Shown here in pieces: positions 23,415 to 34,899 of a DNA stretch of 64,000 nucleotides. Where the stretch lies: contig PUQB01000680.1 of assembly GCA_003024785.1 (NCBI GenBank), forward strand, positions 62,001 through 126,000, written 5' to 3'. Each line of letters opens with the position of its first letter. Positions within the stretch are counted from its first letter, which is position 1. This DNA is from Selaginella tamariscina (taxonomy: Eukaryota > Streptophyta > Lycopodiopsida > Selaginellales > Selaginellaceae). The notes under the pieces were generated by a model, which saw only the letters and a program-made list of their open reading frames with translations, did no database searches and was not told the origin of the DNA. The translations under genes and the position numbers were made by a program.

Positions 23415-25105
23415 CCCATTTTAGTTACAACTTGCATTGATCTTCAAAATGACATTTGAGGGACCGGTTCAGAGTTGACTACATCAGAAGGTGTCAAAGT
23501 GGAGGAGACCTTTATGATCAATGGGTTGTTCTAGACCACACGCATCGTATACCAGACTGGCGACAATTGGAATACACCTTTATGACCCATTATAAGTTGT
23601 AGAACTCTTCATAACACTTTGTAATCTTTGTTATTTAATGCTCTCTTACAGTGTCAGATCCATGGTGACTATAGCTTACGCAGATATGTGCCGCGAAGAT
23701 AATGTTGTAGTGCTGAAGTTCTTGAACACAATGCTAGAGGTTTGTAAGAAACAGGGTTTAGAGAATGTCAACTTTGCTGGTTTCATATCGGATGAGGCTG
23801 GAGCAATATGGATAGCCTTGCGCCAAGTATTCAACAACGGAGAAAAGATGAAAGGGAGGGAAAGAAGCTGTCTGTTTCACTTTATGCAATCCGTGCGTTA
23901 GGTGACAAAGAAATGAATCGCAGAAGAAACACATGAAGCTTGCTCGTGCCTGGCCTGAAGCACTGAATGAACAATCTAAGAAAGAACAACTAGCAATTCT
24001 CAAGTCTTTTTGGGAAGGACGAGCATCAAACATTCGTGCTTTGAAGACATGGTTGTTTTGGTGGATCATGCATGAGGACCACATCTCCATGGCGGAACTG
24101 GGAGACATAACAGAAGAAGGACTCACAAGCGTTCCAACTACAAACAATGCTGAAGTGATTCACGCGAGAGCAAGAAGAGCAAGATTGGCCAAAAGAGTAC
24201 CACTGCTGAAGGCAACAATGTTAGACCTCACCGATGCAGTTATGCCGAGTGCGAAGGTGAAAGCGGCAATAGAAGGGAGGTATACAGGGTCAGGTCCTTC
24301 GAAGGAAACTCTGTTGAAACGAGTGCAACGTAAACTCTCTGAGGGAAAAAGTGTATCTCCATCAACAATTATCAATTTGGTGGAAGATGAGGAACACTTG
24401 ACCAGCCCGGTTCACAGTACCACTAACGTTCGAGTGCAAACTGTTAGGAGAACAATCACAAGAACAGAACAGTCTGATGCTCGACGTTCACACAGACATG
24501 ATGTAGAGTACACAGAGCGGGTGGTCCAAAACAACAGGAGAAAGAGGTTAAAGTTCGAAGAGGTTTTGGAGAGAGAGATTGCACAAACAGAGTGGGCCAT
24601 CAGACGAATTGGAGCATCCAGTAAGGTTAAGTGTTTGGGGATGAATCAGGAAGGAACTGCTCTGTGTGGAAAACCAATCGGTTATCCAAGCAGAGTGCCA
24701 GCACCAGGATTCTATGGAAAATAATGTATAGTGATGCCTTGGGGAATGAGGAGTATGTACAACAGATGATGTGGTTCTGCCCAAAAGATTCAAGGGTGTT
24801 TCACACGGCTAAACGGCAAAATTCTTCAGTCAAGAATTCTAACACCACCAACGGTTTGGCCTGTGCTCAAGGAAATGAAGCTGACAAGTGAGGAGGTCAG
24901 AGAACTACAGGATGCAGGCTTTGTTCTGGATGGTTTACAGGGGACGGTAGGAAGAGTAGATGAGGGTCAGAAGGACAAAACACCATCGCCACCACGTGGA
25001 GTGGATCTACAACAATTCCACCTTTCGAAGGACGCATGGTCCGGACTCCAACAAAAATGTCTAAGGAACAAGAGAAGAATTTCCACAAGGCCAAGACATT
25101 TTTAG
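23415..25105 (+). pseudogene. E1-A MULE-like transposase, catalytic and C-terminal part
   Basis: Segments in order are 'DLYDQWVVLDHTHRIPDWR' (about 23505-23565); an intron-like gap (about 23593-23651, ending CTCTTACAG); then 'MVTIAYADMCREDNVVV', 'AGFISDEAGAIWIALRQVF' and 'RSCLFHFMQSVR'. The arrangement hydrophobic-xx-D-E-A...C-x-x-H matches the second catalytic Asp and the CxxH signature of MULE (MULE/FAR1-type) transposases. A stop ends this frame at 23899. The next frame (23933-24724) is mostly charged helix, with a nuclear-type basic stretch (RRSHRHD..NRRKR) and a Cys-containing 'KCLGMNQEGTALCGKPIGY'. The tail (24725-25105) shifts frame again. The protein would cut and rejoin DNA at the E1 termini. 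It is split by E2 and broken by stops here. Confidence 0.65.
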
Positions 25106-25479
25106 GTTGAGTGCGAAATGTTGAAGTGACAGTTAGAGGACGAAAGGAGGCTTCTTTGTGTCGGCAGGAAATGACTCTGCAAAGGTAACTATTAGTACTT
25201 ATCCTACATGCAGTTGTTCTACCTTTCAAAGAGCAAAAATTGGAGCCCATGTGTACACATGTACTTCGTCTACAGCCGTGTGCTTGGCTTGAACCCGGAC
25301 GTCACGTATTTTTTACAAAAGTGATCACTCAGTGAGATGGAGGTCCACCGTTGCTAGTGAATTGCAGCAGAGTTCTTGACCCACCGGTGCTAGAGATAAA
25401 TGGTTTACATAAAAATGCTTTGTTTGAATAGTAATTTATTGAACTTTTTTATAAAGTATTAAAAAAAATTCTAAAAATT

Positions 25480-25650
25480 TAAATGATTTATTTGTTGATC
25501 GGCAAATATTAAGCCAGTCGGCATATTAAAAAAACTTATATCAAAAAATATTCTTAAGAATATTCTAGAATATGCTAGAATATACCTAGAATATCCGTGA
25601 ATATACTAGAATAATACGAAGCCTCCTGAGCCGGAGCCTCCTTTTCGCCG
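25480..25650. repeat. E1-A terminus with subterminal repeats
   Basis: Contains 'aagccagtcggc' (reverse complement of GCCGACTGGCTT), several GAATATTCTAGAATAT-type palindromes and the terminal 'gagcctccttttcgccgaga'. Read in reverse it is near-identical to 42834-43025 of copy B. Confidence 0.75.
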
Positions 25651-28632
25651 AGACCCATATAACTGCAGTTTGATGAACATATTGATCAATATTAAACAAT
25701 AAATAGAACGCAGTTTGATGAACATAAAACAATCAATATAAATTTCTGTAGAAGTTGCGCGACCCAATCTACCTGTAGAATTCACCTACTTGCAGAAGTA
25801 TATATGCATGGTTGATTGTTTATGTCTTGACCATTCCATAATCCATACACATGATGCTATATGTGTATACTAGCCTTATGATTTATAGGTGGCTATAGTT
25901 ACTTAATCTATATACATTAGATTTAACATTAAACATTAGCATATTTTTAAAATATATTTTAATAATATATTCCTATAGTATATTCGTGTCATGTGAAATC
26001 TATGCTTATACATAAATTAAAAAAACTTAATGCATTTAGATAATATACAAATCTTCTTATAGTTTTTTCTTAGATTTAATTTGTTAATTAATTATGGTTT
26101 AATTAATTATAGCTAATACAAAAAGAGAGTTGTATAGCCCTGCGATTTTTCCGATGAATGAAACAGATACATTTGTATAAATGCTAAGAATCCCATATTT
26201 TATAACACCTTAGCTCTCAGAGTTGTTGTTAGTGTAAAATAAATTAAATTAATTTAATATAATATATTGTATTACATATCAGTAGTGTTACTTTTACAAA
26301 TTTCCATATTATTATTATAATTCAAGCCATAGTTTCACCTCTAAAACAGAAAACCTGAAAATAATTTTTAAAAATTATTATTAAAAAAATATAATCTAAG
26401 ATTTATTTAAAATATATACCCTTTAGTAATAAGTGGTCTCCTAAAGTGATTTGCTAATTTCCTTTTAAAATAAAAAATAATACTTTAATATTTATTTTAG
26501 AATTGATAAAATGAGAAAAAAGATTTTAATAACATAAATAGATTAATAGTGTAAATAAATGCTCAATGTTGTGTGATGATTTTCCTTTGCATAAGCCAAA
26601 ACCTTATCTATCAATCTTCTTAATCATATTTATTGTAATCATATTCGAACTACGTACAATATCTTTATTTTATGATCATCTTCTTTTTTATTTTCTTTAA
26701 TTAATTATTTTTTTCCCCCATTAATAAGAACTTACTATTTCATTCTTTGACTAAAAAGTAAACTCATAATATTTTACAATTTCATCACAAACCGAGTTGA
26801 ATTAAATGCACAAAATTTTAAATGATTTTTACTTGATTTTTAGTATATAATGATGCAATAAATATAACTAGTTATATTAATTATTTATTATAAGTACTTT
26901 AATTAATTATGTAGCTTTTATATCAATATAACATGGAATTTAAGGATTTGTTGAAACAAAGTTTTGAATGATTTTTACTATATGATGATGTAATACAAAT
27001 GTACAAAGAAAACTTATTTATTATAAATAGTTTAGCTAATCATATAACTTTTTTACCATGTCATTGGTTGTTTCGTAATTATATAATAAAAAATTATTTA
27101 TAACACATTGTTTCTCGTTACATTGCATATTTAATAATAAATTATATGATTTAAATAGTTTTTCTCATTGAAAAACTCTTCCACACTTGGTGCTTTTTGT
27201 TCTATAATAATTCCTTGTAAAGAATATATTGAAAAAACAATTCCTTAGAATAGTTCATTTCTATAATATAAAAAATAAAAGAAACACAACAGTAATTATG
27301 TAAATAATATATATAATATTTCAATTTAATTTAATATATTTATATACTTTAACCTTTTTACTCAATTTAGTTAGTATTCATTCAATTTAGTTTATTTATA
27401 TATTTATCCAACCCACGGGTATGGTGCATATTAATCAACACATATAGTGTTCAAAGAAGTCTCACTTACTATAATAATAACCTAGCTGCAAACAACTTAT
27501 AAATGTAGTGCTTATATACGAAGTATATTTTATATAATTCTTAAAATAACTTAAACTATATACACTTTGACCTTATATAACACTAGTGTGAATGTCGTTA
27601 TTTTTACGTGTCTATATTGATTTGTGTGTAAATGTATGTGTGTGTGACGGGTTGTGTCTGTATATATATACTTGTATGTATGTGTCTATGAATATTTTAC
27701 TGTGTGCTACATCAATATAATTTTATTTTAGTTAAATAGTTCACAGTAAAGAGAAAAGATTACTCTAGCCAAGTTCATTGAGATTCTTAATTTAATTTAC
27801 AAGTGACTGAATAAAACTATCTTTATAGAATAAATAATAATTTTGATTTTTTTATAGTTTTTTTGGACTTTCAATTTGATATATAATAAGCCAGTGATTT
27901 TTTTCCGTTCCCATCTATTAGGCGTCCTTGTGTTAAACAAGTTACATAGACAACCGTACACATACATATCGTACACGCACGTCACATATATAACAATCAA
28001 GAGACATTATATCACACAGAGGAGCATATGCGTAAGGGTGTAAAAAGGGCGAATTAAGGGTCCTTGAATGAATTAAGCAGGATCTGTATTGCTTTGGAAG
28101 GAGTCTGTTAAAGAATGCGTTAATGATCACAGTAGAATTTTAAACATATGCGTGGTGTAAGTTGAAATATAATACATAAATAATATAATAAATTACATCG
28201 TATGTGTATGTATTATGAATACGCACACACACACACACACACACACGTGGAATACCATTTTGTGAAGTCTCCACATCATCACACCAAGCCTCCCCAAGCT
28301 CCATATGTACTTGCTGGGCATCCTGTATATACATTATACATAGAAGAGCTTATATTTCAGACTTAAATATAGGCTACACAGGGTACTTAGGATGATTACA
28401 TAATCCGTGAAAGAAGTTTATTAATTAATTAATGTTAATTAATTTCATTATAATTAATATTAATTTATTTCATATAATTATTTGATACACAAGCTACAAA
28501 CAATATATAAGTTATTATATTAACTATTTAATCAAATAGTATATATATGTGTATACAAACTCTCATTACTTTGTTGGAATATGCCACGTAGGATTAGTCC
28601 CTGCATTTTATGATACATCATGCAATTTTATA
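25651..28632. other. AT-rich intergenic sequence upstream of the cysteine synthase gene
   Basis: No recognisable gene. A 16-bp direct repeat (gcagtttgatgaacat) occurs at about 25667 and 25711. A (CA)n microsatellite is at about 28216-28245, and TG/TA-rich patches near 27600-27700. The last few hundred bases presumably hold the promoter of the next gene. Confidence 0.5.
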
Positions 28633-31157
28633 ATGGCTGATCAGGTCAAAGATTTATCGGACGAGGAAGGAGCTATGGCGACCATGGATGCCGGATTGAA
28701 GGCGCTGGGTCTCGGTCGGCGATTGGAGAAGCCGGGTATTCTGCGGCGCAGGGTGTCTCAGATCGAACTATTCCGGTGGAAATCTGCGGGCGAGCTTGGG
28801 GAATTCTGCGAAATCTGCTGCTGTAAGCGTTGAATCGGAGGCTGCCGCCACGGATTTGGAAGGATTGAGGATGTTACACAGGTTAGCGCTTTAAAATCTA
28901 TGTTTTCTGCGTTGTTTTCTTTCTGCTTAGCTTTTTGCTTCCTGTGTATGATCATGTACTTCGAGGGTATAATGTAGTGTTTAGTTTTGAGATATCGATG
29001 CAGTGTCACACACACACCTCATATAATATCTTATTGGTTTATTTTCTATAAATCATGCATTGCATACCTAAGTATCATTCATTATCTTCTTGTTTCACAA
29101 CTTCTGACACTTTTCTTTTACACTTGGTTAAACACAAACATAGGATGTTATTTAACTTGTGTGTTTTGCTTTTCTTTTGTAGTTGATTGGGAGGACCCCG
29201 ATGGTTTATTTGAACAGCGTGGTTGAGGGCTGTGTAGCAAATATTGCGGCCAAGCTTGAAATTATGGAACCGTGTTGCAGTGTCAAAGACAGGTATATCA
29301 TTTTAATTCATCTTATATACTAAATGTATGCATATGAAGTATCTAAACGGACTCTCTTAATTCTAAGCATTTTCTGTTTGTTTTCCTTCAGGATAGGATA
29401 CAGTATGCTTTCAGACGCTGAAGCTAAAGGTGCAATAACTCCTGGAAAGGTACTAGCATTTCAAATTTATATCTTAATTATAACATGTAAGTATGCTAAC
29501 AATAAACGTTTATGTTTACCATATACAGTATACATTTGTATTCATGCATGTATCTATTTTCTTCTTCACATGTGGTGTGTGTTTATCTAAGATTTTATTA
29601 TTCTGTCTTCTAATTTATACACGAACACGGTGATTAGAAACACAGTTATACGTATAATAATTATGTACATGATAAATTAGATGAAACACACAGTGTCACA
29701 TGTATGCTATCTTTTAACATATATGTTTGTAATATAGAGTGTCCTCGTTGAGCCCACCAGCGGATAGGATTAGCATTCATAGCAGCTGCCAAGGATACAA
29801 GCTGGTATTGACGATGCCAGCATCTACGAGCCTCGAGCGAAGAATCTTGCTCAAGGCATTCGGAGCAGAGCTTGTCCTCACTGATCCTGCCAAGGCATGA
29901 AGGGTGCTGTTCCAAAGCCGAAGAAATTGTTACCAAGACTCCAAACGCTTATATGCTTCAACAGTTTGAGAACCCTGCCAATCCCAAGGTAATATATCCG
30001 TACTATATATAAATATATCGTAAATAATATAAGTATACAATATTCAGCTCTCATATGTTGTTAGTGATAATTGCGTGTGCTGGAAATTTGTATGGGTTAT
30101 ACACGCTCACACCCACACAATTATGTAACACTGCGGAGTAGTGCTATTTATGAGCTATATTTCATTTATTTTCTTTTAATTTTTGTTTCTTAAATAGATT
30201 CGTTTCGACCTGAGATCTGGGAAATACCCGTGGAAAAGTGGATATTCTCGTGTCTGGTATCGGAACTGGTGGTACTGTGACTGGAGCTGGTACTTTCCAA
30301 TGTTAACGTAATAATCCGAGCAACAGTATATATATTTATAATACATGCACATTTGGATTGTGTTTATTAATTCTTTCTCTGCAGATATTGGTGTTGAGCC
30401 CACGGAAAGCAATGTGTTATCTGGTGGCAAACCAGGTTGGTCTTTATACATTTAGTATTCTAATAGCATACATACTATGCCCATATATATTTATTAAACA
30501 CATGTACACGTATATATTTACTTAAAGAATGTTATTGCAGGTCCACATAAGATTCAAGGTATATTCCTGGATGTCTCGATCCTTGACGAAGTTATCCAGG
30601 TAAATACATGTATCCAGTTATAGTAATCCTTCTAAAGTTATAGATACTCTCAGAACGAATTTGATGATATCCTCTCTGTTTATCTATTTTAACTGATTAA
30701 TTTTTCTCATAGATATCCAGTAACGATTCAGTTGAAATGGCAAAGCAACTTGCATTGAAGGAAGGCTTGCTGGTAATTTTGTGCACATGTGTTTAATTGT
30801 TAATTGTATATGATTTAACGATTTGATGTTTTAGTTGGCATTTCGTCAGGAGCTGCGGTTGCTGCAGCTATCAGGTGGCAAAGAGACCAGAGAACGAGAA
30901 TAAACTCACTGGGTAAGCACTCTCTTATATAGATAGAGAGAGATACATACATACAATATATATGTACGCCCACACACAGACGTGTGTGTGTCTCTAAAGA
31001 GTCGTAAATATTGTTCCTCTCTCTCTTGCGCTTCTGACAGATTATATATATTAAACATATTATATGTTAGTATTAATAAGTGAAATATTATGCAGGTGGC
31101 TCGGTTCTGTTTCAATCAATCAGAGCAGAAGCTGAGAAAATGCAGCCAGAGATTTGA
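28633..31157 (+). pseudogene. Cysteine synthase (O-acetylserine (thiol)lyase), multi-exon, damaged
   Basis: This PLP enzyme makes cysteine from O-acetylserine and sulfide. Exons are recognisable at 28633-28881 (possible transit peptide, ending in '..EDVTQ' in the enzyme frame), 29183-29292 ([11 protein letters not shown]...SVKDR, with the PLP-binding Lys), 29392-29449, 29738-29988 ([20 protein letters not shown]), about 30197-30310 (SGIGTGGTVTGAG), 30385-30435, 30541-30600, 30713-30772, 30835-30909 (GISSGAAVAAAI) and 31097-31157. All splice sites are GT-AG. Damage includes single bases missing from G or A runs in several exons, a gap in the PTSGNTG loop, loss of about eight residues (GAGFIPGV in the family) near 30565, and loss of the FPS.GERYLST segment near the end. 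The single-base gaps could be assembly errors; the longer losses suggest a real pseudogene. Family membership is certain; functionality is not. Confidence 0.85.
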
Positions 31158-31367
31158 GTTAATAATTAATTATTCTATGAAAATCAACTAATAAACCCTA
31201 TGCCAGTGAATAAGCTCATTTTTGGTGTTAAATTAGTTTTATGCATAAATGAAAATAATGTGCATTTTAATTAAATAAGGTTAATGTCTACTTGTTCAGA
31301 TTAATGGTTAAGATCATTTAGGTTAACCCCGATTGAGGTAGATTTAGGGGCGGCGGATCGCCAAGGT

Positions 31368-33483
31368 ATGCGCCCACATCAGGCAACGGTAGCGCAAATA
31401 AAATGCTTCCAGTGCAAACTCTCAGCTGAGGGTGTCCGGAGCACACAGATCTCGATTCGTGTTATCCAAACACAGCCAACATTCAGCAAAGAAAAAAACT
31501 GTCTGACGAAGAGGAAACGCCTGACTCGGCAGAAGCGGCAGAAGAGGAAACGCCTGCTCCTAGCAAAACACGAAAGGCGAAGGTAACTACTGACAGAATT
31601 TCTTTAGAATATATTCATGCTTTGTTTTTAGGGACTGGGCAAGGCGGATTATACCAAAGCCGCAAAAAAGATCCTGACGTGTCCACCAAATCAAGCCACA
31701 GAAATCCATCATTGGCAAGGCTTTTCATAGAGGAGTTACATACTGTTGTATTTTGTTTTCTTGACAAGTGCAATGCAGGTGGGGAAAGGGATGCCATCTA
31801 ACGATAAGATGGATCTTTTGCAAGAGGCGAAACTTAACAACACGGTGGTCACTAAGGCACTCAAGTTCGGACGCGTGCTAAAGAATGTATTTCCAGTCGT
31901 CAATGGAGAAGGTTATAGCGAAGAAAACGACAGACCTCGCGTAATAGGCCTCGTTGCAGGATTTGTGGCTCTCGTTGGAAAACCAGAGGTATGTGTTAAG
32001 TAAGTATATTGCATGCTGTTTATGCTAATTAAGTATTGCAGGTTGTTGTGCAGAACGGGCCGGTTCGATATTTTGTGATGAAAAGGGTTGATGGCCTCGA
32101 CGTTCCGGTGGAAACGAGTCCCCTGGACAGTCTGCACGAGGCAAGTCTGAGGTTCTAGAGATGTCTCTTGAACATGGGGATTCAACGTCCAAGGTATTTA
32201 CTGATTTACTGATTTGATGTGTTAATGGCTTTTGGTTCTTCCAGAAATGGAAAATGGATCTTCTTATGTTCTCAGAAGTGGAAATCAATGGTTGCAAGGT
32301 GTGGGTACCAAGAGATTTGGTGGAGGCCAAGGGCGATGATGCAAGTATGCTTGACTTGTATCAAGCTTCGTCTTCGGGCTTCAGGTTACAGCTGAAGAGG
32401 CTGCAAGATGAGTTAGATATTGATCGGCTCTATCTTGAAGTTTGGGGAACGCAGACATATTATTATGGGATTCAGACATTTTTGGGTATATCACCGTGAA
32501 GAACGGTGTTGTACAAAGAATACGACAAATATCAGCAACACTGAACAAGCGCAAGGGATTAAAGAATTTTCCAATGGATTCATTTTTCCGGTGAGTTTGA
32601 TAAGAGACTTCGTGAGATAGTTCTTATCGGTGTTTCTTCTTATGCAGTTGCCCACAGACGCTGAAGGAGTTTCAAGATGTATGATAAAAGGCACAGAAAT
32701 TCTCGGGCAAGTACCATTGTGATTTGCCGTCTTTATATACCAAGAAGACTTCCCGGTGGGCATTGTTTACTTCTCTGACAAGCCTCGTTTGATGCCAACT
32801 GGCCGGGTCGGAGAGGATGTGACCTTCCAGAAAAATGCGCTTTTGTGCAAGCACATATTCGAATTCTTGGGTCAAATGCAGTATCGAGGGCAACGATTGC
32901 AATGAGAGGCTTCTCCATAACTACAAGATGTTTAAGCAAAGAGTGAACGGGAAGGTGTTGACAAGCCTGTCGAATTACCAGGTTAGTTCCCTTGATCTAT
33001 TGTTGTGGTTACTCTGACATTGGTTTTTGTGTAGTGCCAAGGTACAAGATAGTTAAGCAGCCGACGGAACAAAGTTTTAAAGTGGGGGATCTGTGGGTTG
33101 AACCATCTTCTCCAAATGATTATGCAGGTGAAAGAAGCCAAGGTGATGTTGTCCGGAACACGGCAAGCTCGTCAGCCATTGTGACAGGTAAGAAGTTGTA
33201 TAGATTTGCGTACGTCTTGCTAAGGCATGTTTTGCAGTGGATGATGTGTGGAGAAATCCACCATCAAAGGAAGAAGTTGAGCAATGGACGACCTCGGAGG
33301 TTGCCAAACTTCTTACCCTTGTGTGTGGAAACCGCTATAATCGTGATGCCTTTATGAATCGCCGGTGGATGGATCACTGCTGATGGAAATGATAAGAGTG
33401 AGCTTAACGACTGGCTTGTCACTCTGAATATAGTTACGCTGGATCGAGTTCGAATCAGAAAATGGTTTAAGGAGCTTAAATAA
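31368..33483 (+). CDS. Unrecognised multi-exon gene
   Basis: Several exons with good GT-AG borders encode a hydrophilic, probably nuclear protein that I cannot place. Blocks in order are an acidic/basic N-terminus ('SDEEETPDSAEAAEEETP', 31500-31560); 'GLGKADYTKAAKKI' (after an acceptor at 31632); 'DKMDLLQEAKLNNTVVTKAL' to 'RVIGLVAGFVALVGKPE' (31786-31989); 'VVVQNGPVRYFVMKRVDGLD' (32041-); 'WKMDLLMFSEVEINGCKVWV' (32250-); 'VGIVYFSDKPRLMPTGRVGE' (32755-); and a C-terminus 'EEVEQWTTSEVAKLLTLV' to 'RIRKWFKELK' with a stop at 33483. Some exon frames are interrupted by one-base shifts. The first exon and true start are unknown; 31368 is simply the first ATG of the first plausible exon. A Ty3 element is inserted 24 bp after the stop. 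Confidence 0.45.
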
Positions 33484-33507
33484 TTTAGTCTGTTCAAAAT
33501 TTTGTAC

Positions 33508-33703
33508 TGTAAGATATTGTATATTAGGTATATACGCATGTGTATATACACACATGCGTAGTGACACATGGGTGGTGATCTGGCCCCCATGTGTTAGTGC
33601 CATGTGTTGCATGTGTGCCACGTGGCAGGAGGTCTCCTGTATATAAGCAGGGTTTTTGTAAACTAATACATCTGACATTTCATTTAATATATCTGCTCTT
33701 TCA
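33508..33703 (+). repeat. 5' LTR of the 4.9-kb Ty3 element
   Basis: Starts TGTAAGATATTG and ends ATCTGCTCTTTCA. A TATA-like 'tgtatataagcag' lies at about 33639. It contains an inverted repeat 'acgcatgtgtatatacacacatgcgt'-type core (given here only as CGCATGTG/CACATGCG arms). Confidence 0.9.
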
Positions 33704-33755
33704 TTGGTGAGAAGTTAGGTATTCCTTTCTTCCACATTTTCTTTTTCTTATTTCC

Positions 33756-34830
33756 ATGGCAATGAACATGGAGACGGCTTTTAACATTATTGTTACTGCT
33801 ATTGATGCACAAACTAAATTGTTGGAGCGCTTCGTTGAGGGTCCGTTCTCCTCTTCCCTGTCTGAGCCTCATGCCGGGGGATCTGCTTCTAGTACTCCTT
33901 CATCTTCTTCACATGCCACAAATCCGAGGGTTCGACCTCGATCTTTTATGGTGATCCGGGAGATGTATACCACTGGTTTAATCATTTCCAAGTCATTGTT
34001 CGTTACCATGATTGGGATGAGGCCCGTGCTCTCAGAGAATTCCCTACATGTTTGGAAGGCCCTGCGCTCAAGTGGTATAATGGATTGGCTGCGGAGATTC
34101 AAGCCAATAGTAAATCGGTTAACGGAATGCCTCAAACGTACGTTTGACAAAGTTGAGGATTCAGATGATGCTCTAACAACTGCATGCGATACGACAAACA
34201 TCCTGGTGAGTTTGTTATGCGGTTTAGTATTAGGTTCGGGGATTTAGTTCGGCGTGCATATCCTAACATGCCTGAGCCTATTAAGCTCGGTATGTTTATG
34301 GCTAACTATCGACCCGAACTTGTTTGATTCGTTCGGGCCTCTTCGTCCTACCACATTGGAGGAAGCTTTTGCACTAGCTCAACGTTTTTGAGTTGGTGCC
34401 TGGTGAGGGCCGTGTTCCCCTTGGGTTACCTGCTCCTCTTGTTCAGCGTGCTGATCCAATGGAGGTTGATGCTGCTGCATATGTGCCCGCACGGCAGCCT
34501 TTCGTGGTTGACCTCGGGGCCCACCCCATGGACCACCTCCACGAATCGCCTGCACCTGCTCCAGTACCTGCCCGTGGTGGTCAAAATCCACGAATTCGTG
34601 ACAGGAGGAATCGGAACAATGCAGGTCACCCAATCAAGTTCATTGTTGGGCCTGTTGGGCCTGGACATACTTGGCGGGCATGCGATGTGTATCCTGATTG
34701 GCGTCCACCACATCCAGGCTGGCGACCATATGTTCCGGATGGTGTGCCTGTGGCGGCCATTATGTCTGATGATGAGCTTCCAGATGATGAAGCCTCTCTT
34801 GCAGGTGGATCTGTTGCGGAAAACCAGTAA
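33756..34830 (+). pseudogene. Ty3 gag-like region (broken)
   Basis: Frame at 33756 (MAMNMETAFNII) and following fragments encode a capsid-like region; at least three frame changes occur before 34830. A proline-rich segment (34390-34830) precedes the protease. No CCHC zinc knuckle is visible. It lies 50 bp downstream of the LTR and the presumed primer-binding site (33704-33720, 'ttggtgagaagttagg', tRNA not identified). Confidence 0.6.
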
Positions 34831-34899
34831 TCGTACGGGCGACGGAGGGATCCCGTGCGATGGAGACTTCACCTCCATGCTTTTTTCCGCTATGCATAT

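Larger units (their letters stand above)
23415..25650 (+). mobile_element. E1 copy A, part 2: transposase catalytic half and right terminus
   Basis: Continuation of E1-A beyond the E2 insertion. It matches copy B at 42834-44060 in inverted orientation, including the terminus: here '...ggagcctccttttcgccgagaccc' ends at about 25650, the reverse complement of the copy B left end. The part encoding the transposase core (23415-24355) is missing from copy B. Confidence 0.75.
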
